NCBI GenBank assembly: GCA_016801885.1
Contig: CM028883.1
Coordinates: 27,846,486-27,910,485, forward strand
DNA from: Toxotes chatareus
Lineage: Eukaryota > Chordata > Actinopteri > Toxotidae
Length of the DNA stretch: 64,000 nt
Direction: 5' to 3'
Of this stretch, positions 45,495 through 57,700 are shown piece after piece; the first letter of the stretch is position 1; each line of letters begins with the position of its first letter. The notes under the pieces were generated by a model, which was not told where the DNA came from, did no database searches, and saw only the letters and a program-made list of their open reading frames with translations. A program made the translations under genes and the position numbers.

Positions 45495-46865
45495 CTAATT
45501 CAATTCAGTTGAATTCAATTTTATTTATATAGCGTCTTCCGCAATCAAAATGATCTCAAAGCGCTTTACAGAGTCTGCAACAGCCTTTTCAAGAATTTTA
45601 GAAGTAAAGGGGAGATTGGATATAGGTTTATAGTTTGCTAAAGTGCCAGGGTCAAGTGGTTGATTGCTGCCACTCCTCCTCCTCGGCTTGTGCCTCGAGG
45701 AATGTGATAATTAATATGACTAGCAGGGGTTGACTCAGTTAGACTGACATATTCTTCCTCCTGCAGCCAGGTCTCAGTAAGACAGAATAAATCAATCTGC
45801 TGATCCATTATCAAATGATTTACTAACAGAGATTTAGACAAGAGAGATCTAATGTTTAAAAGCCCACATCTAATTGTGGTGCTTTTATTTTTTTAAGGTT
45901 TTTATGAATAACACCTCTTGCCTGATTTGGTTTATTCACATTTTGTTGACGGGGAGCAGACACAGTCTCTATAGGATAAAGGGAATTGTTGGAACGGTAG
46001 GAATCATGGGAGGGTGACAGCTCTAGAGAAACTGCAGAGAAACGTGTAGGACTGCAACTCTGCCTCCTGGTCTCATGACTTTGGTTGTCTAATAAAATCT
46101 GCCATATTTCTAGATATGAGAGCTGCACCATCCAAAGTGGGATGAATGCCGTCTCTCCTAATCAGACCAGGTTTTCCCCAAAAAAGTTTTCCAGCTGTCT
46201 ATGAAGGCCACGTCGTTTGCTGGACACCACCTAGACAGCCAGCGACGGAATGATGACATGCGGCTAAACGTGTCATCACTGGTCAAATCGGGCAGGGGTC
46301 CAGAGAAAACTACGGAGTCCGACATTGTTTTGGCATAGTTACACACCGATTCCACATTAATCTTAGTGACCTCCGATTGGCGTAATCGGGTGTCATTACC
46401 TCCGACGTGAATAACAATCTTACCAAATCTACGTTTATCCTTAGCCAGCAGTTTTAAATACAATTCGACGTCGCCCGCTCTGGCCCCAGGAATGCATTTA
46501 ACTATGGTCGCTAGAGTCTGTAACTTCACATTTGGCTAAATGGAGTTTTTTCCTCAGCGGGTGTGTCGCTGATTGGGGACAATCTGTTTGAAACGTGAAG
46601 CGGTTGCTGGTGAACCACGGGCCGTTGTTTCAGGCTATGTTTCCTTCGGACTACCACCCAGCCGCCCTGGCTTCCCGGCTGCTCGGGAGCTGGCGGGGAA
46701 CGGCTAACAGGAGCTAAAGTAGCAGCAGGAGAGACAGCAGGAGAGAGAAGCCATTGCTAACAGCTGAGCTAGCGGACCAGAGATAGAGCGATTATATTAT
46801 AGTGTTAAATCCCAAGGGGCCCGTACACAACAGATGTTCAACTGAAGCAATATACGTGCGCAAGA
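45495..46865 (-). mobile_element. Promoter-LINE composite, LINE part, copy C (internally deleted)
   Basis: From its 3' end it has the L2-like tail (AATTTTATTTATATAGCG...CAAAGCGCTTTACAGAG in plus orientation, 45515-45571), about 70 bp of the reverse transcriptase region, then a jump to the endonuclease region (45660 on), then ORF1 (46529-46158) and the 5' leader. Most of ORF2 is deleted. The inverted copy D has the same deletion breakpoints, so both derive from one copy. Confidence 0.85.
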
Positions 46866-49307
46866 ATTCAGAGATTAACCACAGAGCACAGCAAAGTTAA
46901 TGTAGTTGATAATCTAGGATAACTCGAAACACTCGTAAAACAGTGCAGAAGCAGCACACAGGAAGTGACACAATACGTTACCATCACGTCAGCACATCTC
47001 CCAGCAGAGTCTAACCCCGCCCACTCTGTGACATCATCCCAGACACACGACTGATCCTTTGATGACACTCACCATCATGGTGGAGGTCTGACATCACTGA
47101 TGTCTAACGTCATCAGTGGGTCATTGAGCTCCATCTGTAAGAGCCAATCAGAGAGCAGTATCAATGAACAGGTAGGACAGGCGAACTGATCCTATATAAA
47201 CCCAGTCAGGTGTCTGGATCAGAAGAAGTAGGTTCTCAACATGCGGCCCCCAGCAGACTGCTGGGGGAGGGATTCAGTAAAACACCGTTTTCATCACTTC
47301 CAGCAGAAAGACAAGGTAAACGCAGACCTCACCTGTGGGTCTGGTGTGTGCAGTGGATCTCACCTGTCAGTCCGATGAATCAGATGACACTGATCCTGGT
47401 CCTGGGTGGTCCACGTCAGGACATCAGGTCTGTGCTTCCTGCTGAGGTGTAAAACTAGAAAAAGTAAATAAAGACTTTGTTGCCTACTCACCTGCTTCAT
47501 TCACTGTTAACTCTTCATCACTAACACAGTCAGTGCGTGTAAGTCCAGCAACAGGAAATTCATCTGCAATAACTGAGTAATTAACTAATTATTTAAGTCA
47601 TGTTTCAGATGTTCTGAGGTTTTATCCAGTTAGATGTGACTTCGCTGTTTGTCATATGACAGGAAATGAAAATCTTCACCGTTTGAACTGCTGTTAACAC
47701 ATTTCATACTGGGATCGATCAACAAAATGAGCGTCACACTATCAATAATGAAATTAATCCGTTATATTATATTGATTAAAGGGTCAGTTCGTCTAAATGA
47801 CATTTCTTCTTCCAAACCAACAACACCATTAGGTTAATGGTGAGTTAAAAGAGTTGAAACATCACTGTCTACAAGCTCCTGCTGTAAAATCGGTCTCCAC
47901 TGAGTAAATGATAAATGCTTTTACACGACCGGACACAGTCACACACCGACGGGCACTTTGTGTCTGATGGGTTATTCAGACCGGCACCGCAGAGCAAACT
48001 AACCTGCCCCCTGCTAAGCCCTGAGGAGCAGAGCCTACGCCTGTGACCTGGAGTTAACCGGTGATAACAAACACGCTCACCTGAGGGGCCAACAATGTAC
48101 TCTGAAATAGAACTTTGTTCTGGATAAGACGAACAATAAAGATTTGTTTGCCTAATGTCGGAGAAGCTAACAGCGACGGGTGCGGGGTAACTAAGATCCG
48201 TGTTGTAACTAAACACGATTCGTTTTAACTGCCCGCACAGACCTTTGGTCCCTCACAGTCACTGGACCCCGGTTCAGTTTTCACGGATCCATCAGGGACA
48301 GCTTGTCCGGGTTGAGTCAGTCCAGAGAGGGGACCGGCTGCTGTGGGGAAGCAGATTAGCATGTTAGCCCAGCTAAATTCCAGTGCCTTAGTTGGTAGGA
48401 AGTTTGTGCAGTTAGTTTTAGCTTCGGGTGAAAACCCCGCGGCAGCACAGTTACCGGACTCAGGGCTCTCAAGTCTCACGCATTGAGCGTAACAGTCACG
48501 CTTTTCGGTCTTTTGTCACGCACTACTGCTATACATTGTATTTTGCTGAGAGAAAAGAAAAAAAAACGGTAAATTTCTTTCGTGCGTCGTTGCTATGGAA
48601 CCGGGAGGAATCGAGCACGTCTCCTATGGAGTTGAGCCTGTCACTTACCTGTCAATCTAAAAAGGAAAGGGGCGGGCTAAGATAACGCAACAAGCAATGA
48701 AAAAATAACATCCCAAAACAATGCTGGGGGGTGTTTTTTTTTTTGGGGGGGGGACCACTCTTGCCTGCATTCAAAACTTGAGAGCCCTATCAGTGAATAC
48801 GCTCATTACCGCCACCTACTGTTCATATAGCCCCACTGACATTTCCACTCCAGGACAGAGCAGAGCCGGAGCTTATCTTCCATGGTTTCCCCATTTCTGT
48901 TATTTTTGCGGTCAAATGTTACTGTATTGACTTCCACAGTCAAATGTATTTATTTATTTTTGTCTGAGGTGATGTAAAGTACTGCTGCACAGTATCCAAG
49001 ACCATTGTCTGGAAAGAAAACTGTTGATCCCATCTTTTAGCAAGCTCTGTTGCCACTCCAAAGATTGTGCTCGCTGGACAGAACTCACTGGATTTTCCAG
49101 GCTGCCACAGATATTTGATTGTGTTTTTAAAAACTGATTAAACCTTTAAAACTAAACTTTTTGTCATTTGTCTTGTGTTATTTATTCTGTTTTGTTTCTG
49201 ATGACCCAATAGATAAAGGACACAAATGACCAAAAATGAACATGCTTGTCAAATAAAGCAAATACAAAATATATTTAGGACAAATGCTTAAATTTAAGCA
49301 CATATTT
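46866..49307. repeat. Promoter-bearing block, copy C
   Basis: Matches 4062-6497 throughout, including the GC, CRE, CCAAT and TATA boxes (TATA 47191-47200), the poly(A) signal near 47468 and the nested inverted-repeat element. The last 236 bp (49072-49307) continue beyond the inner border of the inverted duplication. Confidence 0.85.
48462..48788. mobile_element. Short element with GGGCTCTCAAGT inverted ends, copy C
   Basis: Same 12 bp inverted ends and interior as the element at 5651-5978, at the equivalent position of the block. Confidence 0.7.
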
Positions 49308-49874
49308 TCGTATTATATGCTATAGAAAAAAATGCTTTTCCTTGCAACTCATTATCTACAAAAAATGATTTGCTATATTTATGGTCAACAAAATTGTAAT
49401 ATTTACAAAGTAAATGGTGCTTTTTTAAAAAATCAGAATGTCATAAAGCTTAACAGGTTTTTGGGACATTTCGACTTGTAGTCGGAAAACAGGTATTACA
49501 AATGATATAAACGTTGACTCAGTTATAGTTTAGTGCTCTGATAAGTTGTGACAATGTGGCAGTGAGCAGGCACAGGCACACTACCAGCATTCTGAAACTG
49601 AAGCAGCTAAATGGAATTCAGCCAACATTAGTTTTAATAGTTTTACCTGTGCATTTCCTATTGTGACATGTCAAAATGCCTTCTGTGAAAACGTCTATTA
49701 TGCTGAGTTTTAAAGTCGAAACCAGAATATGTGAACTGTACAGTGAGGAAACTTGTTGTATGGGGGTTGGTCTATTGTGCTTTCCTAGTACAGTGCAGCT
49801 TCTCTCAATGCTTGTTCAGTTTTTAAACATGTCACAAGAGAGAATAGAGTACACCCTTCTGTCAAGATAATTTA

Positions 49875-49961
49875 TGACCCCTGACCCCCCAAGTTGACCG
49901 CCAGTTGACCCCTCCCTTCCCGCCACAGGACCCACGTGACCCTGCCCCTAGTCTGACGTCA
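49875..49961. promoter_or_regulatory. DR1-like nuclear-receptor site and CRE cluster
   Basis: TGACCCCTGACCC (49875-49887) reads on the minus strand as two GGGTCA half-sites one base apart, a DR1 pattern. Two more TTGACC half-sites follow, and TGACGTCA lies at 49954-49961. Sequence match only. Confidence 0.35.
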
Positions 49962-50428
49962 CACACCCCCCTTGGTCCACGCCCCTGGGAAAACCCCTCA
50001 TCATCCCTCCCTCCCTCAAAAAAAACAAGATGGTGTCAAATAAATAAGTATGCTTTTATGGAAACATGGAATATTTCATGGGAACATGGGATGCTTTATG
50101 CAAACATGATGTGCTTTATGCAAACATGATCTGTAGATGCTCCTGTGTGCCACGGTCCTCCTCCTCCCTTTGCAGAATATTTGATGGCTCGCATCTGCAG
50201 AAAATAACACAAACACTCACAGAGTTTCAGGTCAGGAGGTCCGCCATGGTATGGGAAAAATGCTTTTACCTCTACTTTGTGTCTCTAAAATACTTATTTA
50301 CAACATGGGTCTGTTGTCTTTCCTCTATTTTAAGTTGTCATTAAGCATCAGAAATGTGAGAAAATGACTCCTTCTCCTCCACTTCCCAAATCCCACTTCC
50401 ACCTGAAGAAACAAACACAAAATTCACA

Positions 50429-50928
50429 NNNNNNNNNNNNNNNNNNNNNNNNNNNNNNNNNNNNNNNNNNNNNNNNNNNNNNNNNNNNNNNNNNNNNNNN
50501 NNNNNNNNNNNNNNNNNNNNNNNNNNNNNNNNNNNNNNNNNNNNNNNNNNNNNNNNNNNNNNNNNNNNNNNNNNNNNNNNNNNNNNNNNNNNNNNNNNNN
50601 NNNNNNNNNNNNNNNNNNNNNNNNNNNNNNNNNNNNNNNNNNNNNNNNNNNNNNNNNNNNNNNNNNNNNNNNNNNNNNNNNNNNNNNNNNNNNNNNNNNN
50701 NNNNNNNNNNNNNNNNNNNNNNNNNNNNNNNNNNNNNNNNNNNNNNNNNNNNNNNNNNNNNNNNNNNNNNNNNNNNNNNNNNNNNNNNNNNNNNNNNNNN
50801 NNNNNNNNNNNNNNNNNNNNNNNNNNNNNNNNNNNNNNNNNNNNNNNNNNNNNNNNNNNNNNNNNNNNNNNNNNNNNNNNNNNNNNNNNNNNNNNNNNNN
50901 NNNNNNNNNNNNNNNNNNNNNNNNNNNN
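50429..50928. other. Assembly gap, exactly 500 N
   Basis: Placeholder gap between the two arms of the inverted duplication. It leaves the relative orientation of the arms unproven by contiguous sequence. Confidence 0.99.
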
Positions 50929-50967
50929 AAAATTAATAAATCCTCCTCACCAACAGGAAGAACAGAA

Positions 50968-52990
50968 AGCACAATCTTTGGAGTGGCAACAGAGCTTGCT
51001 AAAAGATGGGATCAACAGTTTTCTTTCCAGACAATGGTCTTGGATACTGTGCAGCAGTACTTGACTGTGGAAGTCAATACAGTAACATTTGACCGCAAAA
51101 ATAACAGAAATGGGGAAACCATGGAAGATAGGCTTGCGGCTCTGCTCTGTCCTGGAGTGGAAATGTCAGTGGGGCTATATGAACAGTAGGTGGCGGTAAT
51201 GAGCGTATTCACTGATAGGGCTCTCAAGTTTTGAATGCAGGCAAGAGTGATCCCCCCTCCCAAAAAAACCACCCCCCAACAGCATTGTTTTGGGATGTTA
51301 TTTTTTCATTGCTTGTTGCGTTATCTTAGCCCGCCCCTTTCCTTTTTTGATTGACAGGTATGTGACAGGTTCAGCTCCATAGGAGACGTGCTCGATTCCT
51401 CCCGGTTCCATAGCAACGACGCACGAGAGAAATTTACCGTTTTTTTTTTCTCTTTTCTCTCAGCAAAATACAATGTATAGCGGTAGTGCGTGACAAAAGA
51501 CCGAAAAGCGCGACTGTTACGTTCAATGCGTGAGACTTGAGAGCCCTGAGTCCGGTAACTGTGCTGCGGCGGGGTTTTCACCCGAAGCTAAAACTAACTG
51601 CACAAACTTCCTACCAACTAAGGCACTGGAATTTAGCTGGGCTAACATGCTAATCTGCTTCCCCACAGCAGCCGGTCCCCTCTCTGGACTGACTCAGCCT
51701 GGACAAGCTGTCCCTGATGGATCCGTGAAAACTGAACCGGGGTCCGGTGACTGTGAGGGACCAAAGGTCTGTGCGGGCAGTTAAAATGAATCGTGTTTAG
51801 TTACAACACGGATCTTAGTTACCCCGCTCCCGTTGCTGTTAGCTTCTCCGACATTAGGACAAACAAATCTTTATTGTTCGTCTTATCCAGAACAAAGTTC
51901 TATTTCAGAGTACATTGTTGGCCCCTCAGGTGAGTGTGTTTGTTATCACCGGTTAACTCCAGGTCACAGGCGTAGGCTCTGCTCCTCAGGGCTCAGCAGG
52001 GGGCAGGTTAGTTTGCTCTGCGGTGCCGGTCTGAATAACCCATCAGACACAAAGTGCCCGTCGGTGTGTGACTGTGTCCGGTCGTGTAAAAGCATTTATC
52101 ATTTACTCAGTGGAGACCGATTTTACAGCAGGAGCTTGTAGACAGTGATGTTTCAACTCTTTTAACTCACCATTAACCTAATGGTGGTGGAGGTTTGGAA
52201 GAAGAAATGTCATTTAGACGAACTGACCCTTTAATCAACATAACAAATCAAAAATATCATTGCAATTAAGGATTCATTTCATTATTGATAGTGTGATGCT
52301 CATTTTGTTGATCGATCCCAGTATGAAATGTGTTAACAGCAGTTCAAACGGTGAAGATTTTCATTTCCTGTCATGTGACAAACAGCGAAGTCCCATCTAA
52401 CTGGATAAAACCTCAGAACATCTGAAACATGATTTAAATAATTAGTTAATTACTCATTTGTTGCAGATGAATTTCCTGTACTAACACAGCGCTGTACTAA
52501 CACAGTGCTGTTAGTGATGAAAAGTTAAGAGTGAATGAAGCAGGTGAGTAGGCAACAAAGTCTTTATTTACTTTTTGTAGTTTTACACCTCAGCAGGAAG
52601 CACAGACCTGATGTCCTGATGTGGACCACCCAGGACCAGGATCAGTGTGATCTGATTCATCGGACTGACAGGTGAGATCCACTGCACACACCAGACCCAC
52701 AGGTGAGGTCTGCGTTTACCTTGTCTTTCTGCTGGAAGTGATGAAAAGTTGCTCGTACTGAATCCGTCCCTCAGCAGTCTGCTGGGGGCCGCATGTTGAG
52801 AACCTGCTTCTTCTGATCCAGACACCTGACTGGGTTTATATAGGATCGGTTCGCCTGTCCTACCTGTTCATTGATACTGCTCTCTGATTGGCTCTTACAG
52901 ATCGAGCTCAATGACCCACAGATGACGTCAGACATCAGTAACGTCAGACCTCCACCATGATTAACTTTGCCGTGCTCTGTGGTTAATCTC
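50968..52990. repeat. Promoter-bearing block, copy D, inverted and trimmed
   Basis: Inverted relative to copies A to C. The promoter boxes are kept in minus orientation (TATA 52835-52842) but the upstream GC box region is deleted, and the short exon has an early stop. The nested inverted-repeat element is complete. Confidence 0.85.
51217..51547. mobile_element. Short element with GGGCTCTCAAGT inverted ends, copy D
   Basis: The same element as at 5651-5978 and 48462-48788, here inverted with its host block. Confidence 0.7.
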
Positions 52991-54356
52991 TGAATTCTTG
53001 CACACGTATATTGCTTCAGTTGAACATCTGTTGTGTACGGGCCCCTTGGGATTTAACACTATAATATAATCGCTCTATCTCTGGTCCGCTAGCTTAGCTG
53101 TTAGCAATGGCTTCTCTCTCTCCTGCTGTCTCTCCTGCTGCTACTTTAGCTCCTGTTATCGGTTCCCTGCCAGCTCCCGAGCAGCCGGGAAGCCAGGGCG
53201 GCTGGGTGGCAGTCCGAAGGAAACAGCCTGAAACAACGGCCCGTGGTTCACCAGCAACCGCTTCACGTTTCAAACAGATTTTCCCCAATCAGCGACACAC
53301 CCGCTGAGGAAAAAACTCTGCTGACTGGCAGCTCCATTTAGCCAAATGTGAAGTTACAGACTCCAGCGACCATAGTTAAATGCATTCCTGGGGCCAGAGC
53401 GGGCGACGTTGAACCGTATTTAAAACTGCTGGCTAAGGATAAACATAGATTTGGTAAGATTGTTATTCACGTCGACGGTAATGACACCCGATTACGGCAA
53501 TCGGAGGTCACTTAAATTAATGTGGAATCGGTGTGTAACTATGCCAAAACAATGTCAGATTCCGTAGTTTTCTCTGGACCCCTGCCCGATTTGACCAGTG
53601 ATGACACGTTTAGCCGCATGTCATCATTCCGTCGCTGGCTGTCTAGGTGGTGTCCAGCAAACGACGTGGCCTTCATAGACAACTGGAAAACTTTTTGGGG
53701 AAAACCTGGTCTGATTAGGAGAGACGGCATCCATCCCACTTTGGATGGTGCAGCTCTCATATCTAGAAATATGGCAGATTTTATTAGACAACCAAAGTCA
53801 TGAGACCAGGAGGCAGAGTTGCCGCTTCTCTGCAGTTACTCTAGAGCTGTCACCCTCCCATGATTCCTACCATTCCAACAATTCCCTTTATCCTATAGAG
53901 ACTGTGTCTGCTCCCCGTCAACAAAAAGTGAATAAACCAAATCAGGCAAGAGGTGTTATTCATAAAAACCTTAAAAAAATAAAAACACAATTAGATGTGG
54001 GCTATTAAACGTTAGATCTCTCTTGTCTAAATCTCTGTTAGTAAATCATTTGATAATGGATCAGCAGATTGATTTATTCTGTCTTACTGAGACCTGGCTG
54101 CAGGAGGAAGAATATGTCAAACTGAGTCAACCCCTGCTAGTCATATTAATTATCACATTCCTCGAGGCACAGGCAGAGAAGTAGGAGTGGCAGCAATCTA
54201 CCACTTCTCTTGACCCTGGCACTTCAGCAAACTATAAACCTATATCCAGTCTCCCCTTTACTTCTAAAATTCTTGAAAAGGCTGTTGCAGACTCTGTACA
54301 GCGCTTTGAGACAATTTTGATTGCTGAAGATGCTATATAAATAAAATTGAATTAGA
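52991..54356 (+). mobile_element. Promoter-LINE composite, LINE part, copy D (internally deleted)
   Basis: Leader, then ORF1 from ATG at 53107 (MASLSPAVSPAAT, GGWVAVRRK). It shifts frame near 53270 and has a stop near 53515, then continues to 53803 with KPGLIRRDGIHPTLDG. The endonuclease remnant is at 54000-54200, and after the same internal deletion as copy C comes the tail GCGCTTTGAGACAATTTTG ... ATAAATAAAATTGAATT at 54300-54352. The ORF1 start seen here is the best guide to the family initiator. Confidence 0.85.
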
Positions 54357-54791
54357 ATTCTCTTCTACGTTCTAGTCTTCATTATTCTGTTCTATTCAAC
54401 GGTATTGTCTTCTTCAGAAAAGCTTCTACACTTTTAATCATGTCCATTGATTGGACAGATGTACACATTCTTTTGTAATCTGTCTTGTGATGGAGTTCAA
54501 TGTCCTGGTGTGAAAAGTCATCATAGCACCATTCAGCTCATCTTTTGCTGAGCTTTCTGAAGTCCAGCTGTCTTTCACACAGGAAGGTCCGTGTTCTCAT
54601 AAACCAACTATATCTGATGTGTTGGGTTTATTTTATTACATCAGGGTTTACTCTTACATCTCATGTAATGTCCTGATGGGACTCTGCCTTTGGAGAAGTG
54701 TAATATTTAAACATTTTCATATTAAAACAATTTAACTTACTTACAATGACAATTATTAATTTAAAACTGCTGATCTTTCCTTCTGTGACAG

Positions 54792-57700
54792 GTTTGTTCC
54801 TGAAAACATGGCATCTTTAGGCAAAACTGTTGGTAAGGTCAAACAATATACTACGTGTACTGTATGGAAATCTTTTTATTCTTCATTATTTCTGTCATCA
54901 TCCTCATATGAATATCTTTCTCCTAGCTCTGTTGAAAGCTAGGGATGCTGGAGAGCGTCCTCTGCACCTGCATCACTGTGTGGCATGGCAGCTGCTCTGC
55001 TGCTGAGAGGAAGGCTCTGCAGAGGGTGCTAAAGGCTGCACAGAGGACTGTGGGGGACAGCCTGCCCACCACCTCAGACCAACATGTTCATATAGGTGCA
55101 ATATATGAACTACCTCTTTGCACTACTACTACCTCCTTCTTGCACATGCATATTTATGCACATGCTAATCTTGGCTTCCTTATTTTATTTTATTTTATTG
55201 TTTATATGTTTATATTTTGCTCTGTTGTGTAGATTTTTATTGCCTTTATGTTTATATTTATATCTTCACTCTTTACATCTTGTTCTTGATGGCTTAAACT
55301 GGGACCTGAGTACTAATTTCGTGCCATAACATGTAAATGTACTGGTATGACAATAAAAGTTCCTTGATCCTTTCTTATTGTGTTCTCTCCTCAGCCAACC
55401 TGAGCCGTGTGGTTCCTCGTGGTCTCTGAGTGTTTTTCCCTCCTTCCCTTTAATGGAAAAAACCCTGGAATTCTGGAGAGCAAGTGGAAATGTGGCTCTC
55501 AGGAAAACATATTGCTTTTATCGTGTTGTATTTTTGTTGATTTATGTATTAGAGATGTTCCAAATGATTTCTGAATTGAATGTTGAAGTATCGGCCACAG
55601 TATGTGTGTTCTCTCTCATTAGGCTAATGGACGTGCAGATTGCATTGACAGCATAAAGCCCATGTTTGTTGAAACTAAAGGAAAGGGCACCTTCACTGAG
55701 GTGAGTGTGGTTAAATATCTGTATGCATGGCTATGAAACCACTCTTTAGACAATGTCCAGGTTTCCAGACCTTTACAGGTCTCACAGTATTTCATGAGCT
55801 GGACATGGTGTGAGTTGGTAACAATATCTGATCTCTGTCTGTTCTTAGGTTGTGGACGGATTTTATAACAAAGTCAACGATCCAGCATCCAAAGGGGGAT
55901 CCTTCTTTGCTGTGTGTCGAGGGAAAGTGAGGTTGTTATGGTTTCATGGAGTCTGGAGAAATGTTTCAGAATATACTCTTTTACCTTGGCACCTATCTTT
56001 TTATATCCAAAAGACAGAATGTCTTCAATGTCCCCATCACCTCTTCTCTTGTGTCGCCATCAGGCTAAATGTTTAGTTTTTGGCTTCATTACTGGAAGTC
56101 ATTTCACTTTGCTATTGTCAAAATCCCTCTGTTGCACCCACAATCCAGTAACTTTCTATTGCTATTACATCTATGCAGGTTTGACAGGAACCCCCCTGTT
56201 TGCATATGAGTTGTAATTTCCTTTACATCAGCTGTAACATTACAAATATGCATCCATCTAGAAATGAACTTCGGTTAATGTATTCCTGTGCCAGGCTAGT
56301 GAGGGTCTGGATTTTGCAGACACCTTTGGTCGGGATGTCATCATTCCCGGCCTTCCCTTCCTTCCAAAGTTGGACCCTCGAGTCATCCTGAAGATGCAGT
56401 TCTTGGATGAGATGAACAGGAAGAAAGCTCCTGGGCTGAAGTGAGAGAAACTGCTTACTGAAAAGACTTGATGATGTTTTCTTGGTTCAGTCTTAGCGTG
56501 GTTGTCTGTGTCTTCCCTGTACAAACATCTCCATCCTGAAGTGGCACATAAAAGGGATTTAAGAGAAGTAGAGCTGAAACAGTGTGTTAGTCGACAGAAA
56601 ACTACTTCAACTAAAACGCCAAGCGTTCGCTCATTTTCTTCCACTGTGGGAATAATAATTTCCAGCTTTTCTCATCACAGTGAACTTAATATCTTTTGAT
56701 TTTAAACTTGAATGATTTATGTATGAGGATCATCAACATACATCCATGTATATTAATAATTTCTAACAGTTTCAGGTCCTCTCATATGACACCTGACACA
56801 CCTAAATCATTTTATTTATTTTTTTTGTCTGCAGATTTCAGGCAGCTCTACTCTTTCTTTTTACTCTTTGGTAATGTTTTTTGAATGACCCAGGCTCTCA
56901 AAACGAGCAGTTTTACAGGTATTAATTATGCAAACAATGAAATCTCACAAGCAAGCACCTCCTCATTAACAGGTGGCTTTCATCAGGCTGTAAGGAGCCA
57001 TTTATTTGTATAGTTAAGAGAGCGTGCCAGAAAAAAATTGTCAGTTGTCATCGGCAACAAAAACTCTGTTAATGTTGCTATTGTGTTATTAAAAGATTTG
57101 ATTAAAGTAGGACTGTTTGTGGATGCTGTTATTATATTTTTCTTTTGCAGTTTTGTAACAGATCAGCAACCAGCAATCAGGAAAATGCATGAAATAAGTT
57201 TTAACTTCTAAAGTTAACTAATAATTCTAGTCTTGTGACAAGTAACCTGAACTTAAAGTGTAAAATCTGTGGAGTAATTAAACAAACTTTTAGCTTTACT
57301 AACATCATTCAGAAAGAACTGATCTGTTCCACAATGATGAAGGTGATTAAAATAAAACAACGTGTGACTTCTCCCACAGGTTTAAGTCCTCTGATGCCCG
57401 GGCTCAGCTTCCATCATGGGTTAGGCCTTATGTGCGGCTTTATGAAGGCTTTGGAAATGTGGTCCATGACGTTTCTCAGTTCTTCAGGGTTGCAAATAAA
57501 ATGGTGGGTCCTAACATGAATACAGTTCACAAAAAAGATCAACTGACTCAATGTCCTGGTGTAGTTGAGGTCAGTTGGCAGTTTTGGTGTGGCTTGGCAA
57601 CAGTTGGGTAAATATATAGTACACCCATCAACTGTCTTATCTCTCTGCACACTAATTCTTGTCCCAGTTGGTCCAACTCAGGTCTCAAGTCCTTGAGGGC

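Larger units (their letters stand above)
38699..49071. repeat. Left arm of a large inverted duplication
   Basis: Reverse-complement identity with 50968-58374 starts at CAACACACC (38699/58374) and ends at AGATTGTGCT (49071/50968). It is interrupted by arm-specific indels: a 2.0 kb insertion at 41736-43762, about 290 bp at 44437-44730, and the exon region around 38961-39124, all present only here. Outside the outer border the two flanks are unrelated. Confidence 0.92.
49072..50967. other. Spacer of the inverted duplication
   Basis: Single-copy sequence apart from its first 236 bp. It holds a pair of 20 bp units (CTTTATGCAAACATGATGTG) at 50090-50130, a run of TGACC half-sites near 49875-49910 and a CRE at 49954-49961. 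No exon of a known gene was recognised. It contains the second 500-N gap. Confidence 0.7.

Noticed and set aside
50364..50972. Long frames across 50429-50928
   Set aside because: They only exist because of the 500-N gap.
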